This document shows, in pieces, positions 17,333 to 25,327 of a DNA stretch of 64,000 bases. Source of the DNA: Lachnospiraceae bacterium UBA4364 (GTDB taxonomy: Bacteria; Bacillota; Clostridia; Lachnospirales; Lachnospiraceae); the NCBI GenBank assembly GCA_002393955.1, contig DGSK01000020.1, forward strand, positions 8,451 to 72,450. The letters are read 5' to 3'. The position numbers and the translations under genes are program-made. The notes beneath the pieces are model-generated. The model searched no databases, was not told the DNA's origin, and saw only the letters and a program-made list of their open reading frames with translations. Numbering within the stretch: the first letter of the stretch is position 1; the number at the start of each line of letters is the position of its first letter.

Positions 17333-17579
17333 CTTTTACTACCAGTGTTTCCAGATAATCGCAGAGCTCTCCTACGGTTACGATATGTATATATTTTTCC
17401 TCGTCCAGCTCCACACCGTATCTTTCTTCAAATATACAGATAAGATTCAGGAAATCAAAAGAGCTTAAACCCAGCTCTTTTCTGAAATTAGTCTCTTTAC
17501 TGACACCCGTTATGTGGTACTCCTCATCAAGTATTTTTTTTATCTCATCAAACATCTGATCAACCCGTTCCCGATTCAT
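17322..17579 (-). CDS. Acyl carrier protein
   Basis: 85 residues, acidic, with the four-helix ACP pattern. The phosphopantetheine site reads ELGLSSFDFLNL, so Ser40 is the likely attachment residue. The canonical Asp-Ser-Leu is Ser-Ser-Phe here, which occurs in specialised ACPs and suggests this is not the fatty-acid synthase ACP. The helix-3 segment VGELCDYLE is also typical. It overlaps the ligase gene by 4 bp (ATGA) and the GNAT gene by 11 bp. It probably carries the acyl group activated by the ligase. Confidence 0.9.
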   Translation of the reverse strand: MNRERVDQMFDEIKKILDEEYHITGVSKETNFRKELGLSSFDFLNLICIFEERYGVELDEEKYIHIVTVGELCDYLETLVVKDAT

Positions 17580-19153
17580 AAATATAATTTTCTAATTATC
17601 TTCTTTGAACTGTTCTTCTGAAAAGCCTCAGGCATTACCTCATAATCATCTATACGCATATATGATGGCAGGCTCTCATTCAGTGCCTTCAGATCTTCCT
17701 TAAATCTCTGCACATTCTGTTTTCCGTTTTCACCCATATAGACTTTTGCACAGACGATGCTCACGTTATTTACACGCTTTGACACGACCAGACTTTCTTC
17801 CACTTCGTCAAAAGAATTTATCTTGGCCTCAAGGTATTCCGGTGCTATATTTTCACCGTTTTCCGTGATGATGAGATTCTTCTTGCGCCCGGTAATAAAT
17901 ATAATCCTGCCAAGAGTATAGCCTATATCTCCGGTCTTAAAGTATCCGTCTTCCATTGCATCACGGGTTGCTTCTTCATCCTTATAATAGCCCAGCATTA
18001 CATTAGGTCCCCTGACAAGCAGCTCACCATCCTCAGCCACTTTGACATCTATATTCTTCATAATGGTTCCGGCACTCCCGGGCACATTATTTATGGTCCT
18101 GCTCACTGCCACAGTCGGTGAACATTCAGTCAGTCCGTAACCATTGAGTATCGTAATGCCTATCTCATCGAACTTATCAACATACTCCCTTCTAAGAGGT
18201 GCACCGCCGCTTACCACAAGCCTAAGACCGGGAGTAATGATACTTCCGAAAAATCTGTGCCTTAAATCTATTCCGACTTTTCTCAGTGCATTACTTAGCC
18301 TGATAAGACGCTTAAGCGATCTTTCCTTATTCTGCTTTCCGGCCTCCCTGAGTATATTGTCATATATTCCTTCGATGACCATGGGGACTGCTCCGAAAAA
18401 GAAAGGATCAAAAGCCTTAATGTCCCTGAACAGCTTCTTTACGTCACGGTTGATGCACAGTGTGGTGCCGTTATACAATGTCGCCAATATACATGGATTA
18501 AAACCGTATGTATGGTGCATGGGAAGAAATGAAAGCGTTGGGGATTTTAACACATTATTCTCAAGCGTCCCCCGGATGTTCGTTATCACATTATACTGTG
18601 TCAGCATCACGCCCTTCATCCGCCCGTCAGTACCTGAAGTAGAAGCAAGTACCGCAAACCTGTCTTTATCTGTATCTTTAGTTTCTTCAAAAAATCTTTC
18701 AACAGAAATTTCCGTCTTCAGGATATCCCGGAATTCCCTGTCTATGTTATATTTCTTTATTTCCGAAGCCTGTCCGGCCTTCTTTGCAGTCTTATCCGTA
18801 ACGAATACAGCCGATACATCAAAACGCTCAAACAGCTCATTTATAACAGAAGGCTCTGCCTCCCTGTCCAGAGGAACTATTACAGAATCAAGTACAGCGG
18901 CCAGGTATATGATTATATACTCATAACGGTTCTCCGACAGTATGGCTATATGCTTTCCGCCAAGTCCCTCCTTTTTAAGGAACTCATAAACCGCTGCCAC
19001 TCTTTCAACCATTTCGGAATAGGTAACATCAACTATGTTTTCCTTTTCAAAATAGCGCAGAGCGGTTACCCGGGAAGATTCCTCGTACCTTCCTTTCAGC
19101 ATTGCCGAAAAATCATCATATATGACTGTGTCGAGATATTTCTCCATCTGCAT
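17576..19153 (-). CDS. AMP-dependent acyl ligase (acyl-ACP/acyl-CoA synthetase)
   Basis: 525 residues, ANL superfamily. Motifs: the ATP-binding loop STSGTDGRMKG (171-181), with Asp where most members have Thr or Ser; NGYGLTECSP; YFKTGDIG; GRKKNLIITENGENIAPE; and the catalytic Lys region near the C-terminus (NSSKKIIRK). It activates a carboxylic acid as an acyl-adenylate and passes it to a thiol. The 4-bp overlap with the ACP gene makes that ACP the likely acceptor. It starts directly at the stop codon of the IMPACT-family gene, but that neighbour is a housekeeping protein and probably unrelated. It is the first gene of the acyl/radical-SAM cluster. Confidence 0.9.
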   Translation of the reverse strand: MQMEKYLDTVIYDDFSAMLKGRYEESSRVTALRYFEKENIVDVTYSEMVERVAAVYEFLKKEGLGGKHIAILSENRYEYIIIYLAAVLDSVIVPLDREAEPSVINELFERFDVSAVFVTDKTAKKAGQASEIKKYNIDREFRDILKTEISVERFFEETKDTDKDRFAVLASTSGTDGRMKGVMLTQYNVITNIRGTLENNVLKSPTLSFLPMHHTYGFNPCILATLYNGTTLCINRDVKKLFRDIKAFDPFFFGAVPMVIEGIYDNILREAGKQNKERSLKRLIRLSNALRKVGIDLRHRFFGSIITPGLRLVVSGGAPLRREYVDKFDEIGITILNGYGLTECSPTVAVSRTINNVPGSAGTIMKNIDVKVAEDGELLVRGPNVMLGYYKDEEATRDAMEDGYFKTGDIGYTLGRIIFITGRKKNLIITENGENIAPEYLEAKINSFDEVEESLVVSKRVNNVSIVCAKVYMGENGKQNVQRFKEDLKALNESLPSYMRIDDYEVMPEAFQKNSSKKIIRKLYL

Positions 19154-19777
19154 CTACCAGTCAATCTCCACCGGACGAGGTTCGGATATCACTATTTTTC
19201 CGCCTGTCAGATCCTTAAGTTTTTTAACCGCATCCTCATATACGGACTGCTCAAACGCACAGGTATAAGTGACGTCTGCGCCATATTCCTGGGTGCATAT
19301 CTTTGCATCAGCAGCTTCAATATAGTTTTTCACAGCACCCACATCGGCATAGGAAAAAACAATATCAGCTTCCATCCCGCCCCGGACCGGAACTACCTCG
19401 GCTGCTTCTATTGCTGCCTTGAGAGCCTGTGTGTATGCACGCACCAGCCCTCCGGTTCCCAACAGTGTCCCGCCGAAATATCTTGTGACCACCACCACCG
19501 CATCGTGTATTCCTTCGGAAACCAGTGTCTCCAACAGCGGACGTCCGGCTGTCCCCGAAGGCTCTCCGTCATCAGAGCATCTGGATATCTCGTTGTTCTT
19601 CCCTATCACAAAGGCATAGCAGTTGTGCTTTGCATCCCAATACTGCTTCTTTACCGAAGCTATCAGCTCTGATGCCTCGTTCTCATCCTTTACGGGGCAA
19701 AGCCTGGCTATGAAACGCGATTTCTTTTCTTCATATTCGCCGGTCCCCCCGGTCCTTACGATCTTATACTCTGCCAT
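19154..19777 (-). CDS. yigZ: IMPACT family protein (YigZ/YvyE type)
   Basis: 207 residues from the ATG at 19777, which has GGAGG four bases upstream; an upstream in-frame start at 19807 lacks one. The N-terminal UPF0029/IMPACT domain is clear: KKSRFIA, WDAKHNCYAFVIG, RCSDDGEPSGTAGRPLLE and VVVVTRYFGGTLLGTGGLVRAYTQA in consecutive pieces. A C-terminal DUF1949-like domain follows. The molecular role of the bacterial family is poorly defined; eukaryotic IMPACT regulates translation through GCN2. It directly precedes the acyl ligase gene without a gap. Confidence 0.93.
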   Translation of the reverse strand: MAEYKIVRTGGTGEYEEKKSRFIARLCPVKDENEASELIASVKKQYWDAKHNCYAFVIGKNNEISRCSDDGEPSGTAGRPLLETLVSEGIHDAVVVVTRYFGGTLLGTGGLVRAYTQALKAAIEAAEVVPVRGGMEADIVFSYADVGAVKNYIEAADAKICTQEYGADVTYTCAFEQSVYEDAVKKLKDLTGGKIVISEPRPVEIDW

Positions 19778-19950
19778 CCGGCCTCCGAATGTGTCTGTAT
19801 CCGTCACTTTGTCTGCTATAGATTATACACTAAAACTGCCTGCTTTTTCACTCTCTAACGCTTCTTCTCTTTGTCATCCGCACTGCCCGGTGAAGGATTC
19901 CCGCAAGCTTTTGTATCCCGCCATGCCGTCATACCTCCATAGCCCGTCGG

Positions 19951-19980
19951 TTGATTATCAGCGTCCTGATTTGATATAAT
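19951..19980 (+). promoter_or_regulatory. SigA-type promoter for the class A PBP gene
   Basis: TTGATT at 19951-19956 and TATAAT at 19975-19980, spacing 18 bp, lie 35 bp upstream of the PBP start codon. A GGAGG follows at 19996-20000. No operator-like repeat is seen around it. Confidence 0.6.
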
Positions 19981-20014
19981 AATCAGATATAATTTTGGAG
20001 GTTTTTACCTGATT

Positions 20015-22633
20015 ATGAATTATACAAGAAGAGGCATCATAAATAAACAGCACGCGCTCAGTTCCAAAGGTGTGAAGTTCAAAAAAATGATCTGGATCAC
20101 CATACTAAAAGCGCTGCTCATCTGTACCATATCTTTTATCGTTATCGGAAGCTGTATGGGGATCGGTATGTTCAAGGGCATAATCGCAGGAGCTCCCAGC
20201 ATCGCTACCATCGATGTAACACCTACCGGCTATGCAACCATGCTTTACGACAGCGAGGGGCATCTCATGACCAAGCTGGTGGCAGAAAATTCCAACAGAA
20301 CATATGTGGGATCGGATAAGATCCCCCAGCAGCTTAAGGACGCATTCGTAGCCATCGAGGACGAGCGTTACTATGACCACAACGGCATCGATATCAAAGG
20401 TATCATGCGTGCCGCCGCCATTGGCGCCAAGAATAAGTTCAATTTCTCACAGGGTGCAAGTACCATCACCCAGCAGCTCATAAAGAACAGTGTATTCGAC
20501 AAGTGGGCAACCGGCGAGACAAAAATGGAACGCATAAAGCGTAAGATACAGGAGCAGTATCTCGCCACGGAACTTGAAAAAAACATGAGCAAGGACGATA
20601 TCCTTGTAACCTACATGAATACGATAAATCTTGGCCAGAATACGCTGGGCGTGCAGGCAGCATCGCTGCGCTATTTCGGCAAACCTGTTTATGAGCTCAA
20701 CCTGTCGGAATGTGCCTGCATTGCAGGTATCACAAAGAATCCTTCCGCATACAATCCCATAAGCCATCCCGAAAAAAACAATGAGCGCCGTATTACGGTA
20801 CTTAAGAAAATGCTCGAACTGGGGTATATAGACAGAGCAACCTATGATGATGCGGTTGCAGATGATGTATATTCTCGCATAACAGAGATCAACACACAGT
20901 CAAATGAGGAAACCATATATACTTATTTTGAGGATGAAGTGATCGAACAGGTAGTTGAAGACCTCACGGAAATGTTCATAAACAGCGGCTATACGGAATC
21001 TCAGGCCTCTTCCAAAGCTTACACACTGCTCTACAGCGGCGGTCTGAGCATATATACCACGCTTGACCCCACTATACAGTCAATGTGTGATGAAATATAT
21101 GCAGATGAGACCAACTATCCCGAAGAGACCAAATGGTATCTGAACTACAAACTTACAATACAGCATTCAGACGGTGAGACCCAAAGCTTCTCCAACGAAA
21201 TGTTCAAGGCATACTATAAGGAGCAGAATTCCAATTACAATCAGCTCTACGCCTCGCAGGATGATGCCTATGCAGCGATCAAGGAATACTCCGAATCAGT
21301 GATGCAGACCGGAGATGAGATAATCGCAGAAAGCATAAGCCTGACCCCGCAGCCCCAGGTATCCCTTACCATAGAGGATCAGTATACCGGACATGTACTG
21401 GCGATGATAGGCGGACGAGGCACAAAGGAATCCAGCCGTTCACTTAACCGTGCATCCAATACTACGAGACAGCCCGGATCTACTTTCAAGGTGGTAGCCG
21501 CCTATGCGCCTGCCTTCGATACCGGAGCAGCAACCCTTGCGTCAGTTTATATTGACGCACCTTTTAACTATACAAACGGACGCCCGGTAAACAACTGGTA
21601 CGGAGCTAATTACAGAGGAGCAGTTACCTCACGCTATGCCATAGAGCAGTCCATGAATATCATTGCCGTAAAGGTTCTGACGCAGATCACTCCTCAGGTC
21701 GGATTTGATTACCTGAAGGATTTCGGCTTCACTACGCTGATTGAGCGGCGTGTAGAAGCAGACGGCCGTGTCACCAGCGATATCCAGCAGCCTCTTGCTC
21801 TCGGCGGTATCACTGACGGTGTCACCAATATGGAGCTTAACGCCGCTTATGCTACGATCGCAAACGGCGGTATGTACATGGAACCCATACTCTATACCAA
21901 GATCTATGATCACGACGGAAACATTCTTATAGACAAAACCGCTATCCAGGATCAGCACCGTGTGCTCAAGGAAACTACGGCATTCCTGCTCACAGATGCC
22001 ATGGAAGGCGTTGTAACCTCCGGTACCGGCGGTGCTGTAAATTTCGGCGGTATGGCAATAGCCGGAAAAACCGGAACTACAACCAGCAATAAGGACGTAT
22101 GGTTTGCAGGATATACTCCCTACTATACTGCTACCACCTGGACAGGCTTTGATAATAACGAAAAGCTCACCGGTCAGGAAACTTCTCTTTCCAAGAAAAT
22201 GTGGAAGATCGTTATGAGCAGGCTGCATGAAAACCTGGAATATAAATCCTTCGATATCCCTGCAGGCATAACTCAGGTTACCGTATGCTCCAGATCCGGA
22301 TATCTGCCGGTTTCAGGACTTTGCGACGGGTGCCTGCGCACAGAGTACTTTGCAGAAGGTACTATCCCCACGCAGACCTGCGATGTCCACTACAACGGAA
22401 ACATATGTCTGGCAACAGGGCTTCCCGCCTGCGATACCTGTCCTTTCAAAGTACCGGGCATACAGGAGCTTACACATGCCGAGCCCGCATCCATAGGATC
22501 CTCTAATGGTGGAACAGCAAGATGCCCTCATGATGCGGCATTCTTTGCGGATCCCGCACATGTAGCGATACTACAGCAGCAGCAGGCTGCACTGGCAGCA
22601 CAGGGATACAATTTCTCTATCGAGGGATACTGA
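20015..22633 (+). CDS. Class A penicillin-binding protein (glycosyltransferase/transpeptidase)
   Basis: 872 residues. A membrane anchor spans about 26-52 after a basic cytosolic start. The GT51 glycosyltransferase domain (about 80-250) has AIEDERYYDHNG with catalytic Glu115, then QGASTITQQLIKN. The transpeptidase domain has the S-x-x-K nucleophile S489-T-F-K492, a SxN box in QSMNII and K685-T-G-T688. After the catalytic core a Cys-rich tail (about 750-820) resembles the C-terminal extension of clostridial PBP1 proteins. It polymerises and cross-links peptidoglycan at the outer face of the membrane. The start ATG lies 14 bp after GGAGG, a long spacing, but no better start exists. It is the only plus-strand gene in this part and is flanked by its own promoter and a terminator. 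Confidence 0.95.
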   Translation: MNYTRRGIINKQHALSSKGVKFKKMIWITILKALLICTISFIVIGSCMGIGMFKGIIAGAPSIATIDVTPTGYATMLYDSEGHLMTKLVAENSNRTYVGSDKIPQQLKDAFVAIEDERYYDHNGIDIKGIMRAAAIGAKNKFNFSQGASTITQQLIKNSVFDKWATGETKMERIKRKIQEQYLATELEKNMSKDDILVTYMNTINLGQNTLGVQAASLRYFGKPVYELNLSECACIAGITKNPSAYNPISHPEKNNERRITVLKKMLELGYIDRATYDDAVADDVYSRITEINTQSNEETIYTYFEDEVIEQVVEDLTEMFINSGYTESQASSKAYTLLYSGGLSIYTTLDPTIQSMCDEIYADETNYPEETKWYLNYKLTIQHSDGETQSFSNEMFKAYYKEQNSNYNQLYASQDDAYAAIKEYSESVMQTGDEIIAESISLTPQPQVSLTIEDQYTGHVLAMIGGRGTKESSRSLNRASNTTRQPGSTFKVVAAYAPAFDTGAATLASVYIDAPFNYTNGRPVNNWYGANYRGAVTSRYAIEQSMNIIAVKVLTQITPQVGFDYLKDFGFTTLIERRVEADGRVTSDIQQPLALGGITDGVTNMELNAAYATIANGGMYMEPILYTKIYDHDGNILIDKTAIQDQHRVLKETTAFLLTDAMEGVVTSGTGGAVNFGGMAIAGKTGTTTSNKDVWFAGYTPYYTATTWTGFDNNEKLTGQETSLSKKMWKIVMSRLHENLEYKSFDIPAGITQVTVCSRSGYLPVSGLCDGCLRTEYFAEGTIPTQTCDVHYNGNICLATGLPACDTCPFKVPGIQELTHAEPASIGSSNGGTARCPHDAAFFADPAHVAILQQQQAALAAQGYNFSIEGY

Positions 22634-22653
22634 TATATGCCCCGCTAAATATC

Positions 22654-22690
22654 AAAAAAACGCCGGTGAAGGCTAAAAAGCCTCACCGGC
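22654..22690 (-). terminator. Terminator between the PBP and SH3 genes (possibly bidirectional)
   Basis: GCCGGTGAAGGC and GCCTCACCGGC form a strong stem with one bulge. On the minus strand it is followed by seven T (22654-22660), so it would end transcripts of the SH3/PAS genes. On the plus strand the weaker ATTTTAAT follows and may serve the PBP gene. Confidence 0.75.
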
Positions 22691-22703
22691 ATTTTAATAT
22701 TCT

Positions 22704-22721
22704 TTACTAAAACTTCCCACT
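22704..22721. repeat. Copy of the AAAACTTCCCAC intergenic repeat
   Basis: TTACTAAAACTTCCCACT is identical over 18 bp to 63980-63997 and shares its core with both arms of the element at 10947-11040. A degenerate second copy (ACTAACTTCCTCAC) follows about 28 bp later, just before the palindrome CACACCGGTGTG. It lies in the 145-bp gap between the convergent PBP and SH3 genes. Confidence 0.6.
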
Positions 22722-22778
22722 TGTTGTATACCACTAACTTCCTCACACCGGTGTGCGAAGCTTTATTTCTTTATTAAA

Positions 22779-23330
22779 TTAATCTTCTTTGCTTTCGGCT
22801 ATATCGGAAAAAGTATCGGACGGCGCATCGGGATTTGCCATAAAATACTCAGCTACGGCATCCTCCAAAGGCATCTCTGTAAATTCCGTCCGTCCGGAGG
22901 CACTCCTTACTATCACCCCGTAAACAAGAAAATCGTCACTTATATATCCGCCTCTTGATCCGTACATAATGAAGCTCCACCCGTCATCTCGAAGCTTTGT
23001 AACCTGGACATACTGTCCCGGGGAGGCACTGAGCACTATATCCCCTTCCTTTGACGGAAGGGTACGTATATTCACTCCCGTATTGGCTGAGATTACCGCT
23101 CCCAGCATCACCTCAGTCTGTGCCTCTTCCATGGCCACCTGTTCATCTATGACTTCCTGTTCCGAGGCAAAAACAACGCCATTGGAAGACATAGGAAGAG
23201 GCATGGGTTCCTTGCTGTTTGCAAGTGTCGCTGAGCCTTTCTGTATAATAAGTGCCGCCAGCACGACTATCATGACACTGAGCACCACGATAGCAAGCGT
23301 GAGAAATCTATTAAATCTTTTATCGTTCAT
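22779..23330 (-). CDS. Membrane-anchored bacterial SH3-domain protein
   Basis: 183 residues. A single hydrophobic segment (about 10-31) after NDKRFNRF anchors it, with the rest probably outside. A polar stretch to about 75 leads into an SH3b domain (about 77-135): ANTGVNIRTLPSKEGDIV...GQYVQV...DDGWSFIMYG...GGYISDDFL. Bacterial SH3 domains usually bind peptidoglycan peptides. The acidic C-terminal tail is of unknown use. It lies 37 bp downstream of the PAS-domain gene on the same strand and opposite the PBP gene, so a cell-wall sensing role is plausible but unproven. Confidence 0.8.
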   Translation of the reverse strand: MNDKRFNRFLTLAIVVLSVMIVVLAALIIQKGSATLANSKEPMPLPMSSNGVVFASEQEVIDEQVAMEEAQTEVMLGAVISANTGVNIRTLPSKEGDIVLSASPGQYVQVTKLRDDGWSFIMYGSRGGYISDDFLVYGVIVRSASGRTEFTEMPLEDAVAEYFMANPDAPSDTFSDIAESKED

Positions 23331-23367
23331 ACCGATCCTATCCTGTCTTTTCGAAGAGTCTCACAGG

Positions 23368-25278
23368 TTAAACATTCTCCCTGTCTGCATCCCTACCCAT
23401 GATCAGCACCCTGCCTTTTCCCATCTCTTCATAGTAGTGGAATGCATACATGAAAAGCCTGTACTCACCGGTTCCCCTGCTGTCCCGAAGGAATACATGG
23501 GACACAGTCTTTCCTTTATTAAAATTATCCCTTATGGTCTCAGTCGAGAGTGCCATACGGAACACATTCATATCGTCCGGATGTATCGTAAGGTCGGTGG
23601 GCACATCACCCTCAACATTTTCCCATTTTGCTTCTCTTATTATCCGCTGTCCATCGAAAGCCAGCATATAGAAGACACCGGTATCTGCATCGTACTCATA
23701 CATGACGTCATAGTCTGCCAAAAGCGTTGCATTGTATATAAGCGACAGTTCATGCTGCTCCATCATATCATCGTAGTTTTCAAAAGCAACGACAGCCTCT
23801 GTCAGCGCACCGGCTGCGGACCTGATAGGAAAGATATTAAGCCTTATCCATTTGTCCTGAACGGTACGGTAGACGTATTCACGCTTGGCATACTCCTCTA
23901 TGCGGCCCCTGAAATCATCCTCACTCGAAAACTTGAAGAAATCCCTGTACTGTTCAATAACATATGCCTTTGCATAATGCTCCAAAGCATCCACAAATTT
24001 ATCAAACTGCTTTTCAATATACCGGTATTCCTGCGGCACTCTTATGGAATGGAATGATCCGTCTGTGACGCTCACAAAATATACACATATATATCTTGAC
24101 GAAAGAATATCAATTACTATATTCTTTTCATTCCGTTCAGCTTCAACCCTCTTGTGCTCAGTGATATCCATAAAAGTAAGGACGCACTTATTCTCCATCC
24201 CCGGCATGTATGGCGGTTTGAACGCATTGGCACCCATCCACCCGTCATCCGTATTTATGGTACTGTTATATTCTCTTCCCACATTTTCTGCGCCATCCCT
24301 GAAAGCAGAGCGCAATCCCTCAAGGGAAAAATATCCCATATAGTCGTTCTTCTGCCCCTCATCGGGAATCAGTTCGCTTACGAGCTGACGCAGCACTTCA
24401 TAATCGCCATCAAGTGGAATGCCAAAAAGGAATTCATCCTGTTTTACGGTAGTATAACGTCCGGTCTTCATATCCAGCAGATATACCGACCTGTACGCAT
24501 TGCTTAAGGATTTCATTATGATCTCATTTTCACGTTCCTTTTCGTTGGCCGTCCCTTCACCGTCAATACTTCGTTCTGCGCAGACTACCTTGCCCTCCAT
24601 TTCATCAAGGCGGAGGAAACGCATTTCCACCCAGATATAATCCTCCCCGGTTTTTTTTCTGTATCTGAACGCATAATCGCTTCCCGAGGATATTTCACGG
24701 TTTATCCTGGCCGCATCAAAATACTCTTCCACCTGCCCCCGGTCATCGGGATGAACATAATTTGACATTATCTCGCTGCACCACTCATCAAAGCGTACAG
24801 GATGATAATATACCGCATGGTATGGACTTTCACCATTATCCAGGGGTTTTAATAAAGTGGTAACCTCGCCTTTCATCATATCCAGCAGGAAAATGCTCCT
24901 GTAAGACCTGCCCAGTATACCGAATATCTTCTCCCTTTCTTCTTCCTCCCTGTCATCAACATGAGACGTCAGGAGAAATGCATAAGCAAGCATCCCCTGG
25001 CTCCATACCACCTTACATACCGTCACATTTTTCCGGCCGCCAAAGTTTGATTTTTCCACAAGGTAGCGATATACACCGCCCTGATCCACATGGCTGATAG
25101 CTTTACGCATATCCTCCTGATCCCATACTCTTGATGCATCCACTCCGGCATGCGCATTCGTACACACCGTCACCAGATGGTTGCAGTATAGAATTTTATG
25201 ATCCCTGGCACCCACAACAAACATTGCCACATCATCAGCATTATCCAGAATATTCATAATGCTCCAGAGTTCCTTCAT
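23368..25278 (-). CDS. Multi-PAS protein without a visible output domain
   Basis: 636 residues, soluble. It reads as about five tandem PAS-like units: about 1-105, 118-240, 260-375, 385-490 and 510-630. Repeated cues are SYRSIFLLDMMKGE / AYRSVYLLDMKTGRY / RYICVYFVSVTDG and YVHPDDRGQVEEYF / IHPDDMNVF. Each unit ends in a strand such as YIWVEMRFL or ENKCVLTFMDITEH. No kinase, GGDEF, EAL, HD-GYP or helix-turn-helix domain follows; the protein ends right after the last PAS core. GGAGG precedes the ATG. In Lachnospiraceae such PAS trains are usually attached to GGDEF domains, so an output domain may have been lost, or the protein acts by binding partners. Confidence 0.8.
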   Translation of the reverse strand: MKELWSIMNILDNADDVAMFVVGARDHKILYCNHLVTVCTNAHAGVDASRVWDQEDMRKAISHVDQGGVYRYLVEKSNFGGRKNVTVCKVVWSQGMLAYAFLLTSHVDDREEEEREKIFGILGRSYRSIFLLDMMKGEVTTLLKPLDNGESPYHAVYYHPVRFDEWCSEIMSNYVHPDDRGQVEEYFDAARINREISSGSDYAFRYRKKTGEDYIWVEMRFLRLDEMEGKVVCAERSIDGEGTANEKERENEIIMKSLSNAYRSVYLLDMKTGRYTTVKQDEFLFGIPLDGDYEVLRQLVSELIPDEGQKNDYMGYFSLEGLRSAFRDGAENVGREYNSTINTDDGWMGANAFKPPYMPGMENKCVLTFMDITEHKRVEAERNEKNIVIDILSSRYICVYFVSVTDGSFHSIRVPQEYRYIEKQFDKFVDALEHYAKAYVIEQYRDFFKFSSEDDFRGRIEEYAKREYVYRTVQDKWIRLNIFPIRSAAGALTEAVVAFENYDDMMEQHELSLIYNATLLADYDVMYEYDADTGVFYMLAFDGQRIIREAKWENVEGDVPTDLTIHPDDMNVFRMALSTETIRDNFNKGKTVSHVFLRDSRGTGEYRLFMYAFHYYEEMGKGRVLIMGRDADRENV

Positions 25279-25327
25279 TGTAACCCTCCAAACCGGACTA
25301 AAGAGTCCCCATAAAAAAGTACATCTA

